A stretch of DNA of 64,000 nucleotides, taken from the NCBI GenBank assembly GCA_964020085.1, contig OZ026601.1:14215618-14279617 (forward strand). Reading direction: 5' to 3'. A program made the translations under genes and the position numbers. Below, one piece after another: positions 53,995-63,786 of the stretch (position 1 is its first letter; each line of letters starts with the position of its first letter). The notes beneath the pieces were generated by a model. It saw only the letters and a list, made by a program, of their open reading frames with translations, did not search any database and was not told where the DNA came from. The stretch comes from Micromussa lordhowensis (Eukaryota; Cnidaria; Anthozoa; Scleractinia; Lobophylliidae).

Positions 53995-54936
53995 TCATTT
54001 CTTTCTGAAATTCAACTTAATAGAAATTGGCTTTCCAGCTTGCTTGGCTGATGTTGATGGCCCAGTTTTCTCATACTCATCACCTTCTTCCCCTGTCTCA
54101 CTGCCATCACTTTCTTCAGGAATGCAGGTGGGATCTTGGACTGTCTCTCCGAAAGGCTCGTCGGATGCATTCTCTACCTGCGAGCGCATAGATTGCGCTT
54201 TTTCTAGCCATTTTGAAATACAACATAGTTCCTCATACACTGCAGAGCTGACGTCTTGTCCATCAATCTCAGCCACTACTCTATTGCGATCAGGGTAAGC
54301 CTTCCTTATCATGTAATCCACGATGCTCATGCCCAACGAGTTGACAATTCTCAGACTAGTATCCGTGGAATGTCTGCCAAAAGCTGCTATTTCTGTCGCT
54401 CTCTTGAAATCGGCACTCAGCGAAAGGTAGCCTGGTGTAGATTTTAGCGGACTTTGTTTCAAGCTGGGAAGTCTTGTGAGGCTCAGAATCTCCTGGGATT
54501 CTTCGTCTCCTTGGCGTGCATACGCTATTGTCTCGGATAGCCAAGTGATGTTTGTAATGACAGATTCATTTTCTTTTTCTCCAAGTGATCGAAGCCAGTC
54601 GCCTCTCTCTTTACAGACTACACCCATTTGTTTGAAGACATCATCTTTGTCTACACCATGTTTTAATGAACACTTGAGGTTTTCTTTAGCGAGAAACTGT
54701 GTCATATCCATAACATGCAGTGCGGAGTGTTTCAAAAGGTCATATCCCAGACATTTTCCTGCCATTGCAGCTTTTGCACAGAGCCTGTATATTCTCTCAA
54801 GTGAATCTTTTGTTAACAAGCCAATTTCCTGGTACTCGACATTGGCCACATTCGTTAAATGAAGTGCCTCTATGGCCTGTTCATCTCCATTCATTCCCTT
54901 TCTAGCTAACTCCTTGGTCGCCTCCATTTTGTACAT
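53995..54936 (-). CDS. N-terminal protein of the recombinase unit, unknown family
   Basis: 313 codons; ATGs at the start (MYKMEATKELARKGMNGD). Largely helical, with LTKDSLERIYRLCAKAAMAG and NSLGMSIVDYMIRKAYP, then an acidic linker (EESDGSETGEEGDEYEK) and ISIKLNFRKK before TGA. After the stop the same frame reads PRAETAEASDSGSSPSKKKK, a linker that meets the zinc-finger frame at a run of A. It is therefore probably the N-terminal part of one gene with the two following frames. No family recognised. Confidence 0.65.
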   Translation of the reverse strand: MYKMEATKELARKGMNGDEQAIEALHLTNVANVEYQEIGLLTKDSLERIYRLCAKAAMAGKCLGYDLLKHSALHVMDMTQFLAKENLKCSLKHGVDKDDVFKQMGVVCKERGDWLRSLGEKENESVITNITWLSETIAYARQGDEESQEILSLTRLPSLKQSPLKSTPGYLSLSADFKRATEIAAFGRHSTDTSLRIVNSLGMSIVDYMIRKAYPDRNRVVAEIDGQDVSSAVYEELCCISKWLEKAQSMRSQVENASDEPFGETVQDPTCIPEESDGSETGEEGDEYEKTGPSTSAKQAGKPISIKLNFRKK

Positions 54937-57170
54937 TTACCAGCTCACCATTGAAGAAAGTCCTTCAAGAAAAGTTATCGGTCAAGCATCGCACCCTTCA
55001 CTTTGACGAAATCCTGCGCACAAGCAATCATTTCCTTTCGAAGAAAAATGTGTAAGAACGTTACTTGAACACCTTATACACCTTTCCCGATAGTTGCATT
55101 GCTTCTGCCTAGTGTTTTCAGGGTGCCAAATAGCAAGCAACACAAAGAAACCGCATCAACGGTAAAAATTTACATGAAAACAAGGTGAAACTTTAACTGC
55201 CTTTATCTCACAGAGAATGTAACGTAACAGTGTCTCTTTACACTAGATGATAGGCTGTAGATGTAAAAGCTGAACCTCTTAATATCAAGTAAAATAGTTA
55301 AGACGATTTCCGCACAACATTAGAGCAATAATGGCAAAAATTAAGTTACCAAAAAACCCTCTTAGCATGGTAATATTTTGGATAAAGGTAAGAAGGTCTT
55401 ATTGAGATTTAAGTTCTCAAGCTGACCCCGCGAGGGAAAAATAAACTTCAAGTTATCTATAGTTCAGTTAAAATGGACATTTCGCATTAGTTGAAAACAG
55501 AATTACACTCGCATTAAGCATTCTTACAAGGTTTTACATTAATTTTCTCGAGAATGCTTGGAGATTTAATTGCGGGGTCACCTAGAGAAATGAATTACAG
55601 TGAGATGCGTTAAACAGTATTAAAAAAGTTACCGTGCCATGAGTAAATTTTTAGTAAATAATTTTTGCACTTATTGCTCGAGCCTTGAGCAGAATCCGTC
55701 TTAAATTCTCTAAGAGATAAATTATTGGAACCTTTGATACTTGAAGATATTCTAGTGAGGAGTGAAACCAACAACTTGACCGAGTATCCCTTGGCTCATT
55801 GTCCAATCCCTGCGAGTTTCAAATTCTGGCATAATATCCTCTAGGAGTTATAAGCAGTTAAGGTTTTCCCTCGCTTTCGCGTTAAAAACCGCTGTGTCCG
55901 CCATTTTGTAAAAAAACTTTAACCGTTAATAACTCTGCGAGGACTTAATCGTTTGCGACAACTTTGAGCATGCGCATAGCCCTTGTTCAGGCCAAGCTCG
56001 ATTGATAATAGCGGAGCTCCGGCGGCCCGAAGGGCCGCCAAGCGGAGCCCCATAACCATATAGGAAAAAGAAACCCATGTATGGATTTTCTCATGGTTAA
56101 TCATGGACAGCGGTATTGCTCGTGGGCGCGTACGCACGACGGCGACGACAACGACGACGACGACGGTGGAGTCGCGCAAGATGGCGGCCATAAGGGGACC
56201 TCTAAACCAAAAGGAGGCTTAATTTTTCGCGGGCTTTCTGGAGCTCAACGCGGCTACACAATATGCTAGCTAAAGGAGTAACGTTTGTCGTGTTTACGTG
56301 GAAACTGGAAGATTTCCAAACTGGAAGATTTCTGGCTAATTTATTTAACTACAACTAGTACTACGCAATAGGGTCAATGCAATGATAAAACCTTGGAACA
56401 ATGCTCACATGTTAACATCATTCAGATAATATTTTAGCCCAATAGTTTTTGGCAATTCTTTGTTAAACAATCAAAGTAATTTTCACAATTTCCTCTGATA
56501 ATGTTTTGATTTTTTAATCCACTCATTTGACTTCTGGATTGAAAAAAGCAGTTCATTTCAGTTGAAAGAAAAACTAAACACCAAACAATATGCAGAAAAC
56601 CTTGCAGCAAAGTTACAAAACTGAACTCAAAATTCAACCTTATCCTGGATAAGCCTAATCGGGCTACAGGAGCTCCGCTTTTAGGTTGACCTAAATCTAT
56701 ATATTAAACTGGTGAAATGGTTAAAACCTCGCAAAGTTATTAAGGTGTAAAATTTCGACACAAATGACGTCATAACTAAATAACAAAGGAACCGATTTCA
56801 AAAAATTAACATTGAACGGTTCCTCACAACATGAACAAGCATGATATAGCATCAAAACATAAATAAAGGGGTCCTTAAACCATAATGGCGAGTTCCTCAA
56901 ATTCAATAGTGGTCAGAGAGCACCCTTAACTCCTACCGGAGTCTGCGCAGAAGCAAACAATTTCTACGGGAAGAAAATGTACAAGGCAGCTGCTCGAGCA
57001 CCTTAGACAACTCTTCCAACAGTTAGATTGCCTCTGTGCAGTGTTTTAAGAGTGCCAAATAGCAAAAAACACGGAGCCAAAAAGACGTGTACTTACCCCG
57101 GGAAAGCTTGCTTGAAAGGCAGTTCATGATGTGTTCACTGAAATATACCTCAAAAAGGGTACTTGAAAAA
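54937..57170. other. 5' flank of the recombinase gene with a direct repeat
   Basis: 54990-55150 and 56918-57075 are diverged direct copies (GCACCCTT, CTGCGCA, AAGAAAATGT, AGTGTTTT and GTGCCAAATAGCAA blocks in the same order). Between them, 55990-56060 holds a GC-rich hairpin (GGCGGCCCGAAGGGCCGCC) and 56128-56165 a GAC/GACGAC run. The flank just upstream of the gene is where its promoter should be. Confidence 0.55.
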
Positions 57171-57680
57171 AAAAATCGTAAAAAATTCCCACATTGACCA
57201 ATTTGAACAGAATTTTCACCAAAAGAAAGACAAAGACCTCTACTATAACACTCCGTAATAAATATTACGTTTGGTTACAATTTATTATATTTTAGCCTCC
57301 GCCATTTTTGGTCTAAAATGACCACATTAAATAGATCCGCAATGCGTACTTCTCCGATACTTAAATAACGCTAAAAGATTCCGATATTGACCAAATTGGA
57401 CAGAATCTTCACCAAAAGAGAGACAAAGACCCCTTCTATAAAACTGTCTAAGAGCCCCGGGCAAAAAGGAATAATTCCAGTCACTATCTTAATATATTTT
57501 AACTTCAGTCATCTTGGTCGAAAATGCCCACAAAATAGGTCCGCAATCGCACTTTTTTGCTACCTAAATAATAACTTTGAAAAACGGTAGAAAATTCACG
57601 TTTTAACAAAACAACTTGAAAATCACACAAAGTATAGTCCAATATGTTGTCTTTCTGTTGATTGCCATTTAAAAAAGCTG
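57171..57680. repeat. Two diverged tandem copies of a roughly 195-base unit
   Basis: CCCACATTGACCAATTTGAA with CACCAAAAGAAAGACAAAG (57190 on) recurs as CGATATTGACCAAATTGGAC with CACCAAAAGAGAGACAAAG (57383 on). Each copy ends near a GGTCNAAAATGNCCACA motif and a CCGCAAT-CGTAC/CGCAC block. Followed by the AACAACTTGAAAATCACAC block shared with 50410. Confidence 0.8.
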
Positions 57681-58469
57681 AGTTAAAATTTCGAGTTCTT
57701 GCGACTTTCTTTGCACAATATTCTAACAGCAGCACATTGACATTGATCAACTGGAAATTTTAAAGTTTAATATCTTCCTTTGGTTTTATTCAAATACAAT
57801 GAACTTCCAGTATGATTAAGTACCAACCTAGTACAACAGTCAGTAAACAAAACGTTTAATTTGGTTGACACAGAATGGCGCTACAGCTCTCCAAAGTTTG
57901 ACACTAAATTTCTTCCAAAAATATGTTTTTTAGAATAGATGTCTTTATAAGCTGATAAATTAGGGTATTTTATTTCAAAAAAGTCCAAACTTATATGACA
58001 CATTGATGTAGTATTGGACTATTATCTGTGTTAAACTCACATTAATATATTAAAAACAAAGGCTTTAACGATGATGTTAAAGCACGTCTTCAAACTTTTT
58101 ACTGTTTTTTTATGGATTTTACTACTTCGAGGATATCTCCAAAAATATTTGACAAATATTGTCCCAAACTTGTTTTGCACACTTTGCTATTCAAGTTGTT
58201 TAAACTCAGGAGGTAGTTTAAAATTTCATTAAAACTGGTACGAGATATCAAAGATTGAATATATAAAAAAACATGAATCAAAATTAGAGGGAAAAAAATG
58301 CTTCCCGTTGACTAACTCTAACTTTATTGTAATTAAGCGGAAATATATTAAAATTGCATCATTCTCATGCTGAGGAATATATCTTTACATTCTAGTTTAT
58401 TTGGTGTCTTAAAATTTTATTGACGTGGAGAAATCAATGAAAATAAAAATAAAAAATTTCATCGTCTTT
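57681..58469. other. AT-rich, no gene seen
   Basis: No coding support. AATAGTCCAATACT appears inverted at 58010-58023, relating it to the TATAGTCCAAT block. Confidence 0.4.
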
Positions 58470-59060
58470 GGTCGAATTTGCCCACATTTCTCAAACTTTA
58501 AGTAGGTCCAGCTCAGTAGCATTGAGTGGTAATAATTCCTAACAAAGCTTTGATTGTTGGCTAAGTATTGAAATATATCTTGTGTAAATCTCGCTTCTCT
58601 GGATTAAAATGGGAGTGAGATAAACGCAAAAAACCTTCTCGGCGAATCTGCCCACATGAAAAATTTTCCATGTCAAAACGTACATTTCGTGCTGTGGAAC
58701 AAAGAACTTTTAGCCAAATCGTGTAATCTTTACACACAATATATTCCTACCACACAGGAACAATTTGTAGTTTTTTCAAGAGAGTACCACCTAATCTAGG
58801 AAATTTACAAACTTTAGCTAAAGTTAGAGTGAATTTCAGGTCTACTTTTTTTTCACAGACGTGTAAGTACAGTATAATAGTTATACCTTTACTGCATTTT
58901 TTTTCCTCAGAGTTTTCGACTTTCTAAAACAAAGTGGTACTGGAGGGGTTCTCTCAGCATCGCTTGGTACTATTCTAAGTCATGTGATAGCGAAATTTGA
59001 GAGCTTTTGGCCATTGTTAAGTGCGATTCCACGAAAAGGTTGAATGTGCCCACATTAAAA
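58470..59060. repeat. Scattered GGTCGAAT-TGCCCACAT units
   Basis: GGTCGAATTTGCCCACATTT at 58472, GGCGAATCTGCCCACATG at 58642, GGTTGAATGTGCCCACATT at 59039. After the second, TACACACAATATATTCCTA at 58733 parallels TACACACAATATAGTCCAA at 50433. They look like remnants of a longer repeat unit. Confidence 0.7.
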
Positions 59061-59214
59061 AAATTAAAATCATATATCTTTCTGAAAATGCAACCAATGA
59101 AAACATTACTTACATAACACAAAGAACATCTCACAAGATTTGCGTGTTGAAAAGGACAACTCCCAATCTTTTAACGCACAAAAAATAGGTAACTTTAAAT
59201 CTCACGTGGTTAGA

Positions 59215-59270
59215 GGTGGGCAATTTCGACCGTGGAGGACACCAATAGTGGTAGTGGTAGTAGTAGTAGT
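59215..59270. repeat. Inverted motif copy and short GGTAGT run
   Basis: GTGGGCAATTTCGACC is the inverse of the TGCCCAC motif and is followed by AGTGGTAGTGGTAGTAGTAG, echoing the pairing seen at 49901-50046. Confidence 0.75.
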
Positions 59271-59280
59271 ACACTCCTCA

Positions 59281-59470
59281 TTGGGCGCTTGGCGGACATC
59301 AGCGGCGCTTTGTAGTGGCGCTGAGCGGACATGTGGCGCTTTCCAGACAGCGACGGCGCTGAGCGGACGTTTTCGGACGCTGTGGCGCTTTGCGGACACA
59401 AATGGCGCTTAGCGGACATTATGTAAATTTTGGCGCTTACCGGACTGTCCGATGCAATGGCGCTTTTTTC
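59281..59470. repeat. Minisatellite, GGCGCTKAGCGGACA units
   Basis: About nine units such as GGCGCTGAGCGGACATGT, GGCGCTTTGCGGACACAAA and GGCGCTTAGCGGACATTA at 18-30 base spacing, degenerate. GC-rich against an AT-rich background. Confidence 0.9.
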
Positions 59471-60319
59471 CGGGTTTTTTTTTTTCAATCTTTGCCCGTT
59501 TTTCGATAACACAGCCGAAAAGGTTCATACTTTGTATTATAACACATATTTACATCTTCTATTTAATGCGCGTTGTTTTGAGCCGATTCTACATACTTTG
59601 GGTGTGCCTTTCCCTTGACAGGTGTTCTTCTAATTGACAGGTGTCAATCATCCAGGATTGTCCTACGTGATAACCAAAATGTTTAACTTGGCACTATCTA
59701 AAATCTTGCTGACTTTGAAATTTTAAGGTACAAAAAAGAAGAAGATATAACTGTTTAAAGATGGTAATGCAGCCACCATATTGAATCCATTTTTAGACCT
59801 CCTAGAGGTGGATGCAATGGTCTATACCCTTTAGATTTGCGTAATGTTAACCGTATTGCTATAAACAGTAAATTCACTTGTAGGTGTTCGTAGCTTTACA
59901 TGAGAGTTTTCTATAGTTATGATATATTGAAATGGTTTTGAGACATTTTAAGAAGAACTTAAACAATTATTATGAACAAATAGATTTTTAAATTTACTTG
60001 TTCATAATAATTAACAAATTACTTTTAAAAAATCCCTTAACCCTAACCCTAAGAATTTCCCCTGTTAGGTCACAGTCTTTTTAAGTTAAAACAGAACCTA
60101 ACTTTGATTTTTTTTGTGAAAAAGTTCTGAACTTTTTTCTTTTTTCTTTTTATGTAATTATATCACGGAACCCTTATAAACAGTCACAATTGACGAGACG
60201 ACCGAGTGCTTCAAAGGAGACTGAGAATTAGTTGAATAAATGTGCTTTTCTCAGGGTTGTGGGGGCGGGGAGAAGTTCGGCATTTTCCTTTAAAGAATTA
60301 AAGATATGTCAGTCCCTAA
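59471..60319. other. No gene; palindrome and telomere-like words
   Basis: ATTATTATGAACAA and TTGTTCATAATAAT (59969-60013) form a stem-loop. TTAACCCTAACCCTAAG at 60038-60054 resembles telomere repeats but has only two to three units. No coding support. Confidence 0.5.
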
Positions 60320-60800
60320 GGCCCAGTCCACACGTATCCGCATATTTTTTAATCTGCAACTTTTTCTTTCCTCAAAAATTTCCCCGTCCACACGTAGCGT
60401 ATTCAAATCGAATTCGCCTGTCCACATGCATCCGATGATATCCGGATTCACTCTAGTACCCAGGGCTCCTCTGCAATAAAATGTGTTCAGAGCATGCGAT
60501 AGTAGCGCACCATAGTAGCGGCAAATTGGTCCTGTTATTGCTGTTGTGTCGTCATATTGGTTTATTGTTCGGTAAGAGATTGGACACGATTTTGCTACGT
60601 CATCGGATTCGAAAATATCCGGATTCACCCGTTCACACGTTATCGGATTCGTTACGGATTTAGATATTTTCCACTCTGGAGAGCGGATTTACAAATATCC
60701 GTATTCGCTGTCAAATTCACCGGATGTGCGTGGACGGTAGCCATATCCGGAAAGAAAAAGTTGCCGATTAAAAAATATCCGGATACGTGTGGACGGGGCC
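60320..60800. mobile_element. MITE with TAA target duplication
   Basis: Left end GGCCCAGTCCACACGTATCC and right end GGATACGTGTGGACGGGGCC, continuing inward with ATATTTTTTAATC and GCAACTTTTTCTTTCC. Flanked by TAA on both sides. 481 bases with internal TATCCGGAT words. TAA duplication suggests PIF/Harbinger-type mobilisation (inference). Confidence 0.85.
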
Positions 60801-60803
60801 TAA

Positions 60804-61324
60804 AACGGTACGAATTTTACGCTAATCAGGGGCGCCGCTAAGAATGACGTCAGCCAAAACCCTGTTTTCATTGAAATGTAGTGATTCTTACCATTACTGA
60901 TGCCCGTTTTTAGAGCGCGTACATGGTGTTCCATATGCGTACTAAGCAATGAAAAAATTAAAACACCTGACGATTTATTTCCTATCTTTCGTTTCATATT
61001 TTGCATGTTCTTAGATTAACGTCGTCCCTGAAAGCAATTTTTTTTGGTACGGTTATAACCCATTACATTTTGTCATGGCTATCCAGAACCTGTCAGAATG
61101 AGAGGAAATTAAACTAGTCGACAAATCTTAAAATCAAAAATTGCGAGAATTAATGTTTTTCAAGAGCAAAGTGACAGTGCTCCAGAGGTAAAAAAAATTA
61201 TGCCTGTATGTCTTTTTAAGGTGGCAAGAAACAGTTTCCAGCACTTTCCAAGACGTAGAATTTGATGGGTCATTATAACTACTTTATACTGTAACAGAAA
61301 GAGAAAACAAACAGCGGTTACAAA
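60804..61324. other. No gene seen
   Basis: AT-rich. TTTTTAAGGTGGCAAGAAAC at 61215 looks like a lone end of the TTAAGGTGGC family without a partner. Confidence 0.4.
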
Positions 61325-61795
61325 CATAACAGTAAGGTTTCGCATGGTATATTTAACTTGACGTTTCGTATGCTACAACATAAATCTTCAGAAGTGACGG
61401 TTACAAAATATGACAAGATTTAAAAAGACAAAAACTAAAGCAAGGTATTGGTAACTAGCTAGACAACAATGGAAAAAAGAAACTACATCCGGTGTGAATT
61501 AATAGAGAAGGAGATTTTTACTACCGACGTTTTAATTTAGGGCGGGTTTCAAGTCCCGTATTAACAATGTTTCCTTGATTTTACACTGTAGATCACATTG
61601 ACCACTTGCTAAGATCTCAAAATGGTCCCATTTGATGTTGTGACCAGTGGAAATCGAATGCTCAGCAACAGCGGAGGCGTGAGCAATTTGAGTGAGAGCT
61701 TTGAAGTGCTCAGCGTGAGTCTTTCTGTCATGTAATCTCCTTTTAGTTTTGCCGATGTAAAAAGCATCACAATCCCAGCAACTGGCAGTAGTCAT
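61325..61795 (-). pseudogene. Penelope-like element fragment, GIY-YIG end and tail
   Basis: 61532-61795 on the minus strand: CDAFYIGKTKRRLHDRKTHA, then VAEHSISTGHNIKWDHFEIL and KIKETLLIRDLKPALN, then a stop. This is most of a GIY-YIG domain including the conserved Arg and Glu regions. 61325-61531 is the matching 3' tail (TGTAGCATACGAAACGTCAA on the minus strand). The RT part is missing, so the copy is 5'-truncated. Confidence 0.85.
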
Positions 61796-61809
61796 AGAAG
61801 GTCATTTTA

Positions 61810-62117
61810 AGCCGGATTACTGTCTAGGTAAGTCTAGGTAGGTCTAGGTAAATAATTAATATTCAAACTGTCTAGGTAAAATGCGTTCCTGCATACTAAT
61901 GACGTGACCTATTGTTATAACTTTGGGTTCCTCCATACTAATGAGGTGCCTTCCTCCATACTAATAAGCATCGCTCTAGTACAATACAAACAATAAGCTT
62001 GCCTGGGCTTGCCCGTTAATAATTATCCCTGATTGGCTCATGTAGAATCTATAATCTATTCAAAATAAAAGTGCGTTCTCCGTTTAGCATTTTATTCTTG
62101 TCGAGTAAATAATATTT
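61810..62117 (+). promoter_or_regulatory. Repeat-rich upstream region of the small gene at 62118
   Basis: GTCTAGGTA occurs four times at 61812-61880 and CATACTAATGA-like words three times at 61892-61968. A CCCTGATTGGCTCA (CCAAT-box-like, inverted) lies at 62024. These may be regulatory or the end of a mobile element; no experiment-like evidence in the sequence. Confidence 0.35.
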
Positions 62118-62754
62118 TTGAGCGGAACAAACATGCAAGTCGAATCTACATCTAAACCTATGTTAACCGTGGACGAAGATAATGAGGACACAATTAGTGC
62201 GTTTGAAGAAACTGATGCTGCGGCGGATTTGAGAATCAAGAACAGCGTATGTCTCGTCATAGACTTAGAGGGATTCTTTGTGCAAAAGAAATTTCAAGTG
62301 CGTGAAATGGGGTATTACTCTTGGGATGAACACTTTGACCGCCATGCTTTCTTCCAGCCAGCAGCACTTAAAAACTTGTCTCACAAGGATAAAAAGACGG
62401 TGAACTTTGCAAAACATAACATACACAGACTCAATTATCAGCCCCGTTACCAAGAGAGCATATGAGCATGATGAAGTAGATATTGTCTTACTGCGATTGT
62501 ACAACCAATACAAGACGGAGGAAAGAACTGTGGTGGCTTTCAAAGGAGGTCATGTTGAAAAAGACTTGTTAAACAAACTGAACATTCCTTGTCTCGATTT
62601 AGAAACTTGGGGTTGCCCCAAATACGAACAGTTAAAACAAACGATTGTAGAACCGTTAGCGAGTTGTGGTTTTCACTTAAATGATAATATTCACCATTGT
62701 CCCATGACTGAGTGTCACGCGTTTTGGTTATGGTTTCAAACTTATGTCATGTAA
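62118..62754 (+). pseudogene. Small protein resembling DEDDh 3'-5' exonucleases, one frameshift
   Basis: Two overlapping frames (62118-62465 and 62407-62754) read as one protein of about 210 residues with a shift near 62450. After an acidic start, VCLVIDLEGFFVQ gives a DxE motif (ExoI-like). VVAFKGGHVEKDLL gives an Asp at the ExoII-like position. HHCPMTECHAF gives a His-x4-acid at the ExoIII-like position, with Glu instead of the usual Asp. Such proteins are seen around cnidarian and arthropod mobile elements and viruses, mostly unnamed. The fold and activity are inference from motif order only. Confidence 0.55.
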
Positions 62755-62795
62755 TTTGGGCTCTTTTAACCCCGATTGGTTCATGAAAATATCTG

Positions 62796-63431
62796 TTAAG
62801 GAGGCTCGAAAGGGTTTTTAGGTGCACGCGCGCGCGCAATCTACACACGCCATAACTAAGATGCACGCGTCAGCTGAATCAGTATTAAAATCAGTACACC
62901 GGAAGTTAATGATGCGTAAAATCGCGCGAACCGGAAATAAAACCTGCGAAAAACATTTGTATTTAGCTCGAAAGTTTGCTCGGTGACCTATCTTGATTTT
63001 TTGCATGCACGCTTCATTCACGATGGCACTTCAAATATAAAAGTTTCAGGGAAATTTATCTAGTAGAATTTTCTGCAAGCCATAAAGCGCGTTTTTTAAA
63101 GATATATTAAATTCCACTAGATAAATTTTTTTCATACTGCCTGAAAAGGTAAATAATTTAGGGAGCTTTTCAACAAAGAAATAAAAAAGGTAGGTCACCG
63201 AATTAGTTTTTCAGATATTTTACAAAAACTGACATTTAGAGGGCCTTTTTGTGGACCTGGGGTGTTGCCATGGTAACTGATATGACGTCATAAGCACCTT
63301 TATAATATAGTACAACTATAGAGGTCCAAGGAGACATATAGTTTGCCTACACCATTAAATATCCTTCTTTGTAATCTTTAATCGTTTAGCAAACACTACA
63401 TCAACAAAAATACCCTTTCGAGCCTCCTTAA
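62796..63431. mobile_element. MITE, TTAA target, ends GGAGGCTCGAAAGGGT
   Basis: TTAAGGAGGCTCGAAAGGGT at the left and ACCCTTTCGAGCCTCCTTAA at the right, 636 bases. Inside, TCGGTGACC (62980) and GGTCACCGA (63193) lie inverted near equal distance from the two ends. A CGCGCGCG run is at 62827. Confidence 0.93.
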
Positions 63432-63786
63432 GTTTTATCTGAACTCTCAGCTTTGCTGACGAGAGAGAGAGACAGAGTGAATATATTATTCGGCTTAGCT
63501 AACTGCTTGAGGTTTCCGCTCCGTTAGTCACGCACTGAATCCACTTTCAACACTAGATTTGCATACAAACTCCAAACGAAAAGCCCATGGGACAGCTCTA
63601 CCATTGAAATGACAACAATAGAAGTTCGGAGGACTAATTAATTTAAACACGTGACAATAAATTGTTTTCTTGAAGATTACTTTATTGCTTGTTAATAGTG
63701 AATACACACAGATTTGAAATGAATACACCAAAATTAATACAACTACAACATGTTTATGAGTAAAGTATCAGGAAATTAGGATGCAA
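63432..63786. other. No feature supported
   Basis: GAGAGAGAGAC at 63460-63470, otherwise ordinary AT-rich sequence. The minus-strand gene that follows ends at 63787, so this is its 3' flank. Confidence 0.4.

Larger units (their letters stand above)
51224..54936 (-). mobile_element. Zinc-finger / tyrosine-recombinase gene unit, probably Crypton-like
   Basis: Three to four minus-strand frames lie end to end: an acidic-tailed N-terminal protein, a C2H2 zinc-finger segment, a tyrosine recombinase, then Ser/Asn repeats and a small C-terminal domain. Frames 2 and 3 are in the same phase and parted by one TGA; frames 1 and 2 are parted by a stop and an A-rich shift. This suggests one long ancestral gene now broken by a few recent lesions. 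No inverted repeats were found at its ends, as expected for Cryptons, but direct repeat modules flank it on both sides. Element status is inferred from the recombinase. Confidence 0.6.

Noticed and set aside
55919..56191. Val-rich minus-strand frame
   Set aside because: Produced by a GAC trinucleotide run and a GC hairpin rather than coding constraint.
60038..60054. Interstitial telomere repeats (CCCTAA)n
   Set aside because: Only two to three units, too short to distinguish from chance in AT-rich DNA.
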